This document shows positions 50,274-58,585 of a stretch of 64,000 nt of DNA, one piece after another. Origin of the DNA: Aldehydirespirator sp965205155 (GTDB lineage Bacteria > Actinomycetota > Acidimicrobiia > Acidimicrobiales > Aldehydirespiratoraceae); assembly GCA_965205155.1 (NCBI GenBank), contig OZ242033.1, forward strand, positions 1,674,001 through 1,738,000, given 5' to 3'. Under the pieces are notes generated by a model. That model searched no databases and was not told the DNA's origin. It was given only the letters and a program-made list of their open reading frames with translations. The translations under genes and the position numbers were made by a program. Each line of letters starts with the position of its first letter. Positions within the stretch are counted from its first letter, which is position 1.

Positions 50274-50495
50274 TCAGAACTCGGGCGTACCCATGTCGAC
50301 CTCCGAGCCGAGGCGCAACCGGGTGGCCCGGCCCTTCTCGTCGAGGTCGAACTGCACTCGCTGGCCCTGGCGCAACATCCGGAACAGGGACCCCTCCAGG
50401 GCGTCGGCCGCGAGGTCGATGTCGGCCAGGTCGGCTTCGCTGACGAGCACTCCGTCGCCGGTGACGGGGTCGTAGCTCTTGATGACGCCCTGCAC
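50274..50495 (-). CDS. Small cold-shock-like OB-fold protein
   Basis: A 73-residue single-domain protein. It opens MQGVIKSYDPVTGDGVLVSE, the nucleic-acid-binding strand pattern of cold-shock proteins, and ends RQGQRVQFDLDEKGRATRLR. The RNP1/RNP2 aromatic residues (KGFGF and VFVH) are replaced here by GDGVL and DIDLAADAL, so binding may differ from CspA. It converges with pckA (15 bp) and lies divergent to the DAK2 gene. Similar short CspA-like proteins are common in actinobacteria. Confidence 0.75.
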   Translation of the reverse strand: MQGVIKSYDPVTGDGVLVSEADLADIDLAADALEGSLFRMLRQGQRVQFDLDEKGRATRLRLGSEVDMGTPEF

Positions 50496-50574
50496 GGAGC
50501 CGCAGCGTAGCGCCGAGTTGGCAGTCCCGGTCCCGGCTCACCGGCCTTCTACCGGGATCGGTATCATCGGCCCC

Positions 50575-52260
50575 ATGCCACCGCTCGTACTCGACGCGGC
50601 CACGCTGCGCCGCGCCATCGTCGGTTTTCACGGGGGTCTTGCCGACCATCGCCAGGTGATCGACAACCTCAACGTCTATCCGGTCCCGGACGGGGACACC
50701 GGAACCAACATGACTCTCACCATGCAGTCGGTCGTCGAGAGCCTCGACGGCGTCGCCGACGATCTCGAGCCGCTGTGCGCCGCGGTCGCCCACGGAGCGC
50801 TCATGGGCGCCCGGGGCAACTCGGGGGTGATCCTGGCTCAGATCCTTCGAGGCGTTTCCGGCGTGCTGCGCGACTCGGCTGCAGCCGGCTCCGTTCCGGA
50901 CGCACCGGTAGTGGCCCAGGCACTGGCTGCGGCCAGCGAGGGCGCGTATTCAGCCGTGGCCCGGCCGGTGGAGGGCACCATCCTCACCGTCATCCGCGAG
51001 GCCTCGGAGTCGGCCCAGGCCGTCGCTGCGGCCGGAGGCGGTCTGACAGACGTGCTCGACGCGGCCCGCGACCGCGGCTACGACGCTCTGGAACGGACTC
51101 CGGAGATGCTGGCGGTGCTCGCCGAGGCCGGCGTGGTCGACGCGGGCGGGGCCGGGCTGCTGCTGCTGTTCGATGCCTGCCTGGCCGAGGTCGACGGCCG
51201 GCCCATGCCCGAAGCCCCTGAGCCGGCCGCGCCGCCTGCGGCCGTGACCAGCGCCGAGGTGCCCGCGGAGGAGTCCTCCATAGCCGACCTGCGTTACGAG
51301 GTGATGTTCCTGCTGGACGCTCCCGACTCCTCCGTGGACGGGTTCAAGGCTGCTTGGCAAGACATCGGAGACTCGATCGTGGTGGTGGGCGGGGACAGCA
51401 TCTGGAACTGCCACATCCACACCGACGACATCGGCGCGGCCATCGAGGCCGGCATCGACGTGGGCCGGCCCCATCGCATCCAGATAACCGACCTGCTCGA
51501 CCAGGCGGCCGAGCACTCCGAGGCCTTCACGGCGCCGGACCAGCCGGTGAGCCAGGACGATGCAGACGCTCAGGCCCCTGCCGCGGTGGAGATCACCGAG
51601 GCCGATCAATGCTCGGTGGTTGCGGTGGGAGCCGGCGCGGGGGTGGTCGACATCCTCGTGTCCTTGGGGACCCACCGCGTGGTGGCCGGAGGCCAGTCCA
51701 TGAACCCTTCCACTGCGGAGTTGCTCGCGGCCGTCGACTCGCTTCCCACCGGCCATGTCGTGGTGCTGCCCAACAACAAGAACATCATCCCGGTGGCCGA
51801 GCAGGTCGACGGCGAGACCGAGCGCACGGTGGGCGTCGTGCCCACTCGCAGCGTGGTCGAGGGAATCTCCAGCCTGATGGCCTTCTCTCCGGGCGCCACC
51901 GCGGCCCAGAACGCCGAGGCGATGGCAGCCGCAGCCGGGTCGGTGACCCACGGCGAGGTCACCCAAGCCGTCCGCGACGCCTCAAGCTCTTCCGGTCCCG
52001 TCACCGAGGGCGACTGGCTCGGCATCGGCCCCGACGGCATCGCGGCGGTGGAGTCCGATGTGGCCGCGGCGGCGACCGCGCTGTTGAGCGCCATCATCGA
52101 CGACGACCACGAGTTGCTCACCGTGCTCACCGGCGTCGACGCGGAGGCGGCCACTACCGACGCCGTCGTCTCCTACGTGGCCGATCACCACCCTGATGTA
52201 GAGGTTGAGGTGTCAGACGGCGGCCAGCCCCTGTACCCGTACTACTTCGGCCTCGAATAG
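50575..52260 (+). CDS. DAK2/DhaL-domain kinase (YloV/FakA-like)
   Basis: A 561-residue protein. The DhaL-type ATP-binding domain (about 5-200) shows VIDNLNVYPVPDGDTGTNM with the Mg-binding aspartates and HGALMGARGNSGVILAQIL. A middle domain (about 235-325, YEVMFLLDAPDSSVDGF and NCHIHTDDIGAAIEAG) and a DegV-like/EDD C-terminal domain follow, ending LYPYYFGLE. In Firmicutes the homologue FakA phosphorylates fatty acids bound to FakB; no fakB is in the window. It sits directly before recG, as its homologues often do. The start has TATCAT about 10 bp upstream and no ribosome site, suggesting a leaderless transcript. Confidence 0.88.
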   Translation: MPPLVLDAATLRRAIVGFHGGLADHRQVIDNLNVYPVPDGDTGTNMTLTMQSVVESLDGVADDLEPLCAAVAHGALMGARGNSGVILAQILRGVSGVLRDSAAAGSVPDAPVVAQALAAASEGAYSAVARPVEGTILTVIREASESAQAVAAAGGGLTDVLDAARDRGYDALERTPEMLAVLAEAGVVDAGGAGLLLLFDACLAEVDGRPMPEAPEPAAPPAAVTSAEVPAEESSIADLRYEVMFLLDAPDSSVDGFKAAWQDIGDSIVVVGGDSIWNCHIHTDDIGAAIEAGIDVGRPHRIQITDLLDQAAEHSEAFTAPDQPVSQDDADAQAPAAVEITEADQCSVVAVGAGAGVVDILVSLGTHRVVAGGQSMNPSTAELLAAVDSLPTGHVVVLPNNKNIIPVAEQVDGETERTVGVVPTRSVVEGISSLMAFSPGATAAQNAEAMAAAAGSVTHGEVTQAVRDASSSSGPVTEGDWLGIGPDGIAAVESDVAAAATALLSAIIDDDHELLTVLTGVDAEAATTDAVVSYVADHHPDVEVEVSDGGQPLYPYYFGLE

Positions 52261-52287
52261 GCGTCGGCGGGCTGCTCGACGACGCCG

Positions 52288-54432
52288 ATGCCCGAAGGTG
52301 ACCCGCCCCTCAGCCTCCGGGACTTGGACGCCATCGGCGTCAGCCGGCTGAAGCAGGTCGGCCCGAAACGGGCTTCGGCGCTGGCCGAGATGGAGATCCA
52401 TACCGTCCTCGACCTGCTGCAGCACTATCCCCGCCGGTACCTGGACCGCACCCGTCAGGCCCGGATAGCGGAACTGACAGTCGAAGACGAGGTCTTCGTT
52501 GTCGGCCAAGTCGAACGGAGTGCGTCCCGGCGAACCAGACGCGGCCGGACGCTGGTAGAAGTGGTCGTCTCAGACGACACCGGGAAGCTGAAGCTCTCCT
52601 TCTTCAACCAGCCCTGGCAGGAGCAGAGCCTGCGTCCTGGCCGAACGGTAGTGGTCCACGGCCGCCCGACGCGCTACCACGGCTCCTTGCAGATGACCAA
52701 TCCCGTGGTCGATCTCGTGGGCGACCGCACGGCTCGCATCATCCCGGTGTATCCGCAGTCAGAGAAGGCTGGCGTAAGGACTTGGCAGATCGCCGACCAC
52801 GTTGCCAATGCCCTCGACCGGTGCGAGGCCAGGAGCATCGCCGACCCGTTGCCCGTGTCAGTGCTCCAGAGGTTCGACTTCGTGGGCCGGCACACCGCAC
52901 TCGACGGCATCCACCGGCCGGCCACGATGGGAGAATCGAGCGAGGCCCGGCGCCGTCTCATGTTCGACGAACTCCTGCGCGTGCAGCTCGAGCTGGTCAG
53001 GCGCAAGCGCTGGCTGGAGCGACACACCGCCGGTCTGTCCCACGCGGTGGGAGGCGAGCTGGTCGACCGGTTCCTTTCCCGCCTGCCGTTCCCGCTGACC
53101 GGCGCCCAGGAGCGGGTGATCGAAGAGATCGTCGGCGACTTGGCCAAGCCGCACCCCATGCACCGGCTCATGCAGGGCGACGTGGGTGCAGGCAAGACGG
53201 TTGTGGCCTTGTGCGCCCTGCTCACCGCGGTGCAGGGCGGCTTTCAGGGAGCGTTGATGGCTCCGACCGAGGTGCTGGCCGAGCAGCACTACGACACGAT
53301 GGTCTCGCTCCTCGGCGACCTGGCGGTGTCCGATGAGTCGAGGCTCGGCGGGGAGCGGCCGCTACGGGTCGAACTGCTGTCGGGGAGCCGGGGCGCAGCC
53401 GACCGGCGCAGGGCCTCCGACGGTCTGGCGACCGGCGACGTCGACATGGTCGTCGGCACCCATGCCCTGATCTCCGAGGGCGTGGAGTACAGGGCGCTGG
53501 GAGTGGTGGTGATCGACGAGCAGCACCGCTTCGGGGTGGAGCAGCGGGCTGTGCTGCGTGATCGCGGCCCCGGGTCGGTGATGCCCGACCTGCTGGTGAT
53601 GACTGCGACGCCCATCCCCCGCACCGCGGCCATGACCGTGTACGGCGACTTGGATGTGTCGGTGCTGGACGAGCTTCCCGCCGGCCGGCTGCCGGTGGCC
53701 ACGTCATGGGCCCGCGGCCCACTGGAGGAGGCGCAGGTCTGGGAGGCAGTGCGCACTGCGGTGGCCGAGGGCCGGCAGGCCTATGTGGTGTGTCCCGTCA
53801 TCGATGAGTCCGAGGCGCTCGACGTCCGCTCGGTCACAGAGACCTATGACCGCCTCGCCGGCGACGGAGGTGAATTGGCCGCACTTCGGGTCGGTCTTCT
53901 ACATGGACGGGTCTCCCCGGCCGAGAAGGAGGCCACGATGGACCTGTTCCGCTCGGGGACGCTCGATGTGCTGGTGGCCACCACCGTGATCGAGGTAGGG
54001 GTGGACGTTCCCAACGCAACCGTGATGGTGGTGATCGACGCCGGCCGGTTCGGCATAGCGCAGCTCCATCAACTGCGCGGCCGGGTGGGTCGCGCCCGCC
54101 TCGAGTCCAGCTGCTACCTGGTGGGCGAGGCCGTTACTGCGGAGGCCGAGGCCCGGCTGGAGGCGGTGGTGAACTCCAACGACGGCTTCGAACTGGCCGA
54201 GGCGGACCTGGAGTTGCGGGGCGAGGGAACGATCATGGGTGAGCGCCAGAGGGGTCGCAACGACCTGCGGCTCGCTTCACTGCGCAAGGACAAGGAGTGG
54301 GTTGCCATGGCACGCGACGTCGCCATCGAGCTGCTCGACGCCGACCCGGACCTGCGAAGCCACCCGGCGCTGGCAGACGAGATCGACCTGATGCTCGGCG
54401 ACCGCGAGGCCGAGTTCCTGCTCAAGAGCTAG
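52288..54432 (+). CDS. recG: ATP-dependent DNA helicase RecG
   Basis: RecG remodels stalled forks and Holliday junctions. The 714-residue protein has the N-terminal wedge/OB domain (about 45-190, RARIAELTVEDEVFVVGQVE), Walker A in MQGDVGAGKTVVALCAL, VVIDEQHRFGVEQRAVL for motif II, LVMTATPIPRTAAM for III, and the C-terminal TTVIEVGVDVPNATVMVV and LHQLRGRVGRARLESSCYL. Domains are complete. The ATG at 52288 follows the DAK2 gene by 27 bp and rsmD follows 10 bp after the stop. Confidence 0.95.
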   Translation: MPEGDPPLSLRDLDAIGVSRLKQVGPKRASALAEMEIHTVLDLLQHYPRRYLDRTRQARIAELTVEDEVFVVGQVERSASRRTRRGRTLVEVVVSDDTGKLKLSFFNQPWQEQSLRPGRTVVVHGRPTRYHGSLQMTNPVVDLVGDRTARIIPVYPQSEKAGVRTWQIADHVANALDRCEARSIADPLPVSVLQRFDFVGRHTALDGIHRPATMGESSEARRRLMFDELLRVQLELVRRKRWLERHTAGLSHAVGGELVDRFLSRLPFPLTGAQERVIEEIVGDLAKPHPMHRLMQGDVGAGKTVVALCALLTAVQGGFQGALMAPTEVLAEQHYDTMVSLLGDLAVSDESRLGGERPLRVELLSGSRGAADRRRASDGLATGDVDMVVGTHALISEGVEYRALGVVVIDEQHRFGVEQRAVLRDRGPGSVMPDLLVMTATPIPRTAAMTVYGDLDVSVLDELPAGRLPVATSWARGPLEEAQVWEAVRTAVAEGRQAYVVCPVIDESEALDVRSVTETYDRLAGDGGELAALRVGLLHGRVSPAEKEATMDLFRSGTLDVLVATTVIEVGVDVPNATVMVVIDAGRFGIAQLHQLRGRVGRARLESSCYLVGEAVTAEAEARLEAVVNSNDGFELAEADLELRGEGTIMGERQRGRNDLRLASLRKDKEWVAMARDVAIELLDADPDLRSHPALADEIDLMLGDREAEFLLKS

Positions 54433-54442
54433 ATCGCCGATT

Positions 54443-55003
54443 GTGAGCATTCGCGTTGTGTCCGGCTCGGCCAAGGGCCGCCGATTGGCAGCTCCTGCCG
54501 GTCTCCTCACCCGGCCCACCCCCAACCGGGTGCGCGAGGCCGTGTTCAACTCTCTCTACTCACTTGATGCCATCGAGGAGGCCCGGGTTCTGGACCTCTT
54601 CGCCGGCACGGGTGCCTTGGGGATCGAGGCGCTGAGCCGGGGCGCGGCCGAAGCGGTGTTCGTCGAACGCGATCAGGCGGTGGCCGACGTGCTGCACAGC
54701 AACCTCGAGGCCACGCACCTGGCGGGCGCCGCCACCGTCATGGTCGTCGACGTGGAAGCGGCTCTCGCCGAACTGGCTCGTCGACGCTTCGATGTCGCAC
54801 TGGTGGACCCTCCTTACGCCTTCGACGCCTGGCCGGAATTGCTGTCGCGGGTTCCGGCCGACCTGGTCGTGGCCGAGTCGGATCGTCCCGTGGATGTGGG
54901 ACCGCGCTTTGCCATCCACCATCACCGGCGTCACGGCGGTACCGTGGTGACGTTCGCACAAGCTGCCAGAGGCGGCCCGATCCTCCCTGGAGCCGATCAG
55001 TGA
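54443..55003 (+). CDS. rsmD: 16S rRNA (guanine966-N2)-methyltransferase RsmD
   Basis: A 186-residue SAM-dependent methyltransferase. RVVSGSAKGRRLAAP and TRPTPNRVREAVFNSL are the family start, VLDLFAGTGALGIEALSRGA is SAM motif I, FVERDQ motif II, and ALVDPPYAFD the catalytic DPPY motif. It methylates G966 of 16S rRNA. GTG 54443 is the start. The stop overlaps the coaD GTG (GTGA), matching the common rsmD-coaD pair. Confidence 0.93.
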   Translation: MSIRVVSGSAKGRRLAAPAGLLTRPTPNRVREAVFNSLYSLDAIEEARVLDLFAGTGALGIEALSRGAAEAVFVERDQAVADVLHSNLEATHLAGAATVMVVDVEAALAELARRRFDVALVDPPYAFDAWPELLSRVPADLVVAESDRPVDVGPRFAIHHHRRHGGTVVTFAQAARGGPILPGADQ

Positions 55004-55485
55004 CCCGTGTGCTGTACCCCGGATCCTTCGACCCGATCCACTACGGTCATCTCGAGATCATCGAGACCATCTCCCAATTGTTCGATGAGGTGGTCGTGGC
55101 GGCCATGCGCAATCCCCAGAAGGGGGAGGGCCTGTTCGGCCTGGACGAGCGGGAGCAGATGATCAAGGAGTGCTGCACTCACCTGCCCAATGTCTCCGTG
55201 GCGATGTTCTCCAACCTGGTGGTCAATCTGGCCCGAGACATCGAGGCCGACTTCATCGTGAAGGGGTTGAGGGCGGTCTCGGACTTCGAGAACGAGCTGC
55301 AGATGGCCCAGATGAACCACGCACTGGCCGGCGTGCAGACGATCTTCATTCCCTCAGCCAGCAAGAGGTCGTTCGTCGCCTCCAAGCTGATCCGGGAGGT
55401 CGTGCGCCTCGGAGGGGACGTCTCATCCATGGTGCCGGAGCCGGTGCAGGCGCGGCTGGCCGGCCGTTTCGAGCAGGAACAGTGA
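55000..55485 (+). CDS. coaD: Phosphopantetheine adenylyltransferase
   Basis: CoaD adenylylates 4'-phosphopantetheine in coenzyme A synthesis. The 161-residue protein shows the nucleotidyltransferase motif YPGSFDPIHYGHLEII, LVVNLARDIEADFIVKGLRA, SDFENELQMAQMNHALAG, and the late SASKRSFVASKLIREVVRLG. GTG 55000 overlaps rsmD, and its own stop overlaps the next gene's GTG, so the run is translationally coupled. Confidence 0.95.
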   Translation: MTRVLYPGSFDPIHYGHLEIIETISQLFDEVVVAAMRNPQKGEGLFGLDEREQMIKECCTHLPNVSVAMFSNLVVNLARDIEADFIVKGLRAVSDFENELQMAQMNHALAGVQTIFIPSASKRSFVASKLIREVVRLGGDVSSMVPEPVQARLAGRFEQEQ

Positions 55486-56066
55486 GCTCAGGCGATCCGC
55501 TACCGCCGACGGAGACCGGCCGTTCAGACAGTTCGGCCGAGGCTCGGCGGCTGGCCGTCGAGCAGATGCTCACCCAGGCCATTCGGATGGTGGAGAGGTC
55601 GCGGCCGATGCCGTTCTCGACCTCGGTGATGATCAACGGCGAAGAGCTGTTGGGGATGCTGCAGAAGGCGTTCGCGGCGCTGCCCGAGGAACTGCGGGCG
55701 GCGCGGTGGATGCTCAAGGAACGCGACGACATGCGGCTGCGCACGCAGCGGGAGGGCGAGGACATAATCGCGGCCGCCCGGGCTCGAGCCGAGCAGATGG
55801 TCCAGCGCAGCGAGGTGGTCAAGGCCGCGGAGATGCGGGCGAGGCGGACGATCGACGAAGCGGAGGAGCGGGCCAGAAGGATGAAGCTGGAGACCGAGGA
55901 CTGGTGCGACCAGCGCCTCGCAGCCTTCGAGGCGATGCTCCACAAGACGGCCACTGCGGTGTCGACCGGGCGCCAGCGACTTCAGGACACCAGGTTGCCT
56001 CGGCCGGCGCCCGCGCCTTCTCCGCCTGAACTCGACGACGACATATTCGACCAGGACGTGGGTTGA
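55482..56066 (+). CDS. Coiled-coil protein in the SepIVA position
   Basis: A 194-residue mostly helical protein. MPFSTSVMINGEELLGMLQK and FAALPEELRAARWMLKERDD are followed by a long Ala/Glu/Arg-rich coiled coil (about 75-165). The C terminus is proline-rich, then acidic (ELDDDIFDQDVG). In mycobacteria the gene between this region and DUF177 is sepIVA, a DivIVA-like septation factor, and the N-terminal pattern is similar as I recall it. Identity is inferred from position and shape. GTG 55482 overlaps coaD, and the TTG of the next gene overlaps its stop. Confidence 0.7.
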   Translation: MSSGDPLPPTETGRSDSSAEARRLAVEQMLTQAIRMVERSRPMPFSTSVMINGEELLGMLQKAFAALPEELRAARWMLKERDDMRLRTQREGEDIIAAARARAEQMVQRSEVVKAAEMRARRTIDEAEERARRMKLETEDWCDQRLAAFEAMLHKTATAVSTGRQRLQDTRLPRPAPAPSPPELDDDIFDQDVG

Positions 56067-56644
56067 ACGACAGCCCAGAGGCTGAGCGGAGCGAAGCCCC
56101 GGGGCCCGAGCGGCCCGTGAGCGCAGCGAACAAGAGCGGGCGCGGGGCCCGAGCGGCCCGTGAGCGCAGCGAGCAAGAGCGGGCAACCCCTCGGCTGATC
56201 GTCGACTGCGCCCGGCTGGAAGCGGGCTCGGTCGACCGCCTTGAAGTCGTTCGCCAGTGCCTTCTCGACGATCCCGGTGTGCGGGGAGCCTCGGTGGTGG
56301 ACGGCATCGTCGACCTTGAGGTGACGGTGCGGGCTGCCGGAGGGGCTTATGTAGCGGTCGGACGGGTGGCCGGGACGTGGACGGCGGACTGCCGCCGCTG
56401 TCTCGAGGAAGTTCGCGGCCCGCTGGAGGCGTCGATGCGGGAGGTGTTCGAGTGGGAGCCCACCGAGGGGGAGACCTGGCCTGTCCGTGATCTACGCATC
56501 GATCTGGCTCCCGCGGCCCGGGAGGCGGCCGTGCTGGCCCTGCCGCTGGCGCCACTGTGCTCTGAGGACTGCGCCGGGCCCGTGCCGGAGCGTTTCCCGA
56601 CCGGGCCCGCGGCGGCCGGTTTGTCAACCACCACCGACGTGTAG
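56063..56644 (+). CDS. DUF177 (YceD) family protein with repeat-derived N terminus
   Basis: The conserved part (about 42-193) reads PRLIVDCARLEAGSVDRLEV, then GTWTADCRRCLEEVRGPLEA and PLAPLCSEDCAGPVPERFP, with two cysteine pairs typical of actinobacterial DUF177 proteins. These act with rpmF in 23S rRNA handling or ribosome assembly. Residues about 5-41 come entirely from the dispersed repeat. No ATG, GTG or TTG lies between the repeat and the conserved part, so the start must be TTG 56063 (overlapping the previous stop) or the in-frame GTG inside the repeat near 56117. rpmF follows 68 bp downstream. Confidence 0.85.
   Translation: MNDSPEAERSEAPGPERPVSAANKSGRGARAARERSEQERATPRLIVDCARLEAGSVDRLEVVRQCLLDDPGVRGASVVDGIVDLEVTVRAAGGAYVAVGRVAGTWTADCRRCLEEVRGPLEASMREVFEWEPTEGETWPVRDLRIDLAPAAREAAVLALPLAPLCSEDCAGPVPERFPTGPAAAGLSTTTDV
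56077..56183 (+). repeat. Dispersed repeat copy C, doubled core, inside the DUF177 gene
   Basis: The 5' end AGAGGCTGAGCGG is followed by two tandem cores (56103-56140 and 56146-56183) of GGCCCGAGCGGCCCGTGAGC...AAGAGCGGG; the second differs at one base (GCGAGCAAG). Both lie in the DUF177 reading frame but are read in different phases: the first as PERPVSAANKSG, the second as ARAARERSEQER. Both phases are free of stops. Confidence 0.85.
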
Positions 56645-56712
56645 ACCGAACCGGTGGCCGGTACGCTGGCCGGCCGCAATAGTCCGCTCGGCCGCGAAGA
56701 TCAGGATCCCTC

Positions 56713-56892
56713 ATGGCTGTTCCCAAGAAGAAGACCTCCAAGGCCAAGGGGCGCAGCCGGAGGGCCTCCGCCTGGCGGATTCGACCGGGCGGCCGCAGCG
56801 CCTGCAGCCGCTGCGGCGCGGTCAAGCGGCCCCATCGCGTGTGCGGCAACTGCGGGTGGTACCACGACCGGCAAGCCATCGAGGTCGAATAG
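56713..56892 (+). CDS. rpmF: 50S ribosomal protein L32
   Basis: A 59-residue ribosomal protein. It begins AVPKKKTSKAKGRSRRASAW and carries the zinc-ribbon cysteine pairs in CSRCGAVKRPHRVCGNCGWY. AGGA lies 7 bases before ATG 56713. The order DUF177 - rpmF - plsX is widely conserved. Confidence 0.95.
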   Translation: MAVPKKKTSKAKGRSRRASAWRIRPGGRSACSRCGAVKRPHRVCGNCGWYHDRQAIEVE

Positions 56893-57217
56893 CCGGCGTC
56901 CCCCTATCGATTGATCTCAGTCGAACTCCGGGTGTCATCGAGTGACAATGGAACCTTTGTCGTTGTCGAACGGTCTGAATGACCATGCGCCGTGGGGTCG
57001 GTAACCGGATCGAGCGGACGGGGTCCGGATTGGCCATGGGACCGTCGGCCAACCCAAGAGGCCGAGCGAACAGGGGCGCGGGTGGGGCTCATACGGGCGA
57101 GGCCGTGGCCCGAGCGGCCCGTGAGCGCAGCGAACAAGAGCGGGAATGGCACCGCTGCGACGCGAGGAACTCTCACTTGTTTGCGCTAGCCCTGAGCGTT
57201 CCGTGCTCGCTGGAGCC
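56893..57217. other. Intergenic region rpmF-plsX
   Basis: This 325-bp gap holds dispersed repeat copy D (57057-57144) and no gene I can support. The first 160 bp are less GC-rich (GTGACAATGG, CCTTTGTCGTTGTCG) and may contain the plsX promoter, though no clear -35/-10 pair is seen. Confidence 0.5.
57057..57144 (+). repeat. Dispersed repeat copy D
   Basis: This copy runs from AGAGGCCGAGCG to AACAAGAGCGGG. From CATACGGGCGAGGCCG onward it matches copy B at all but one base. It ends 73 bp before the plsX start, in the same orientation as the gene. Confidence 0.85.
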
Positions 57218-58204
57218 ATGGAACCGGTAGCCGTCGACGCTATGGGGGGTGATCGCGCCCCCGACGAGATCGTGACCGGCGCCCGCCGGGCCGCCGACGA
57301 GTTGGGAATCCCGGTGGTGCTGGTGGGGCGCCCCGAGGAGATGGGCGACACGGGCGGGCTGGAGGTGATCGAGGCGTCCGAAGTGATTCCCATGGACGCC
57401 GAACCGGGATCGAGTGTGCGCACCATGAAGGACTCGTCGCTGGTGCGGGCGGCCGAGGCGGTGCGTGACGGACGGGCCTCGGCAATGGTCTCGGCGGGCA
57501 ACACCGGTGCGGCCATGGGCTCGGCCCTGCTGCGCATGGGGCGCATTCGCGGCATTGCCCGTCCCGCAATCGCTACGCCCATCCCGACGCCGGGGGCCAG
57601 TCCCACAACCATGCTCGACTCGGGCGCCAACGCGGAGTGCCGGCCGGAGTGGCTCGTGCAGTTCGCCCGCATGGGATCGGTCTACGCCCGCGACCGCTTC
57701 GGGATCGAGCGGCCCCGGGTGGGCCTGTTGTCGATCGGCGAGGAGGCCGGCAAGGGCAACGATTTCACCAAGGGCGTCTTCGAGTTGCTCTCCAACGGTC
57801 GGTGGGCAGACGACGTCGGAGCGGAGTGGATAGGCAACGTAGAGGGTCGCGACATCATGACCCCCGCGGTCGATGTCGTAGTCACCGACGGCTTCACCGG
57901 CAATGTGACTCTCAAGGCGCTGGAAGGGGCTCTGCGGGCCCTGTTCGGTCGGCTGCTGGTGGCGATGGACACCGACGACACGTCGCGGAGGGCCGGGGAG
58001 ATGCTCGCGCCCGCCCTCGACGTGATGGCGCAGGAGCTTCATCCCGACGGCGTGGGCGGCGCGCTCCTGCTGGGGGTGCGGGGCGTGTGCGTGATCTCGC
58101 ACGGAGCCAGCAGCGCGGCCGCGGTGATGAACGCGGTGAGAGTGGCCCGCGAGATGGTCGACGCAGGCATGGTGGACCACATCGCGGCTACTGCCCGGGG
58201 CTAG
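57218..58204 (+). CDS. plsX: Phosphate acyltransferase PlsX
   Basis: PlsX converts acyl-ACP to acyl-phosphate for phospholipid synthesis. From ATG 57218 the 328-residue protein reads EPVAVDAMGGDRAPDEIVTG, then DSSLVRAAEAVRDGRASAMV, SAGNTGAAMGSAL, VGLLSIGEEAGKGNDFTKG, VVVTDGFTGNVTLKALEG and LGVRGVCVISHGASS. All are PlsX motifs and the length is normal. It precedes acpP, its substrate carrier, by 90 bp. Confidence 0.95.
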   Translation: MEPVAVDAMGGDRAPDEIVTGARRAADELGIPVVLVGRPEEMGDTGGLEVIEASEVIPMDAEPGSSVRTMKDSSLVRAAEAVRDGRASAMVSAGNTGAAMGSALLRMGRIRGIARPAIATPIPTPGASPTTMLDSGANAECRPEWLVQFARMGSVYARDRFGIERPRVGLLSIGEEAGKGNDFTKGVFELLSNGRWADDVGAEWIGNVEGRDIMTPAVDVVVTDGFTGNVTLKALEGALRALFGRLLVAMDTDDTSRRAGEMLAPALDVMAQELHPDGVGGALLLGVRGVCVISHGASSAAAVMNAVRVAREMVDAGMVDHIAATARG

Positions 58205-58294
58205 CGTCAGAACGCGATAGGGGCTGAGAGGTGGCCTGCGCCCTCGACGGTATGGTTGTCGGTTGCATCGACGAGACCACGCACGGAGGTGCCG

Positions 58295-58585
58295 ATGCCG
58301 GCAGAAACCCACGTGGAGCAGGCACCCATGGGGCGTGAGGAGGTCTTGACGCTCATTCGCGACCGACTGGCGGACATCCTCGAGATCGATCCCTCCGACA
58401 TCGCGGAGGGAGCCTCGTTCGCCGACGACCTCGATGCCGACTCGCTAGCTCTCATAGAGCTGGTGGAGGGGATCGAGGAGGAGTTGGCGGAGCGCGCGGT
58501 CGGCTTTCGCATCGAGGACGAGGATCTGGAAGACCTGCGTTCTGTCCGAGATGCCGTTGACTACGTCGTAGCGAAGCTGGGTTGA
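58295..58585 (+). CDS. acpP: Acyl carrier protein
   Basis: A 96-residue carrier protein for fatty-acid synthesis. The phosphopantetheine Ser50 lies in DLDADSLALIELVEGIEEEL, and the RDRLADILEIDPSDIAEGA helix precedes it. About 12 extra N-terminal residues precede the usual start; an internal ATG (MGREEV) could give the standard length, but GGAGGTGCCG sits ideally before ATG 58295. Its stop overlaps the rnc TTG, coupling the two. Confidence 0.93.
   Translation: MPAETHVEQAPMGREEVLTLIRDRLADILEIDPSDIAEGASFADDLDADSLALIELVEGIEEELAERAVGFRIEDEDLEDLRSVRDAVDYVVAKLG

Noticed and set aside
55482..56066. F-type ATP synthase subunit b, suggested by the coiled coil
   Set aside because: There is no N-terminal membrane helix and no atp genes nearby; position fits a SepIVA-like protein better.
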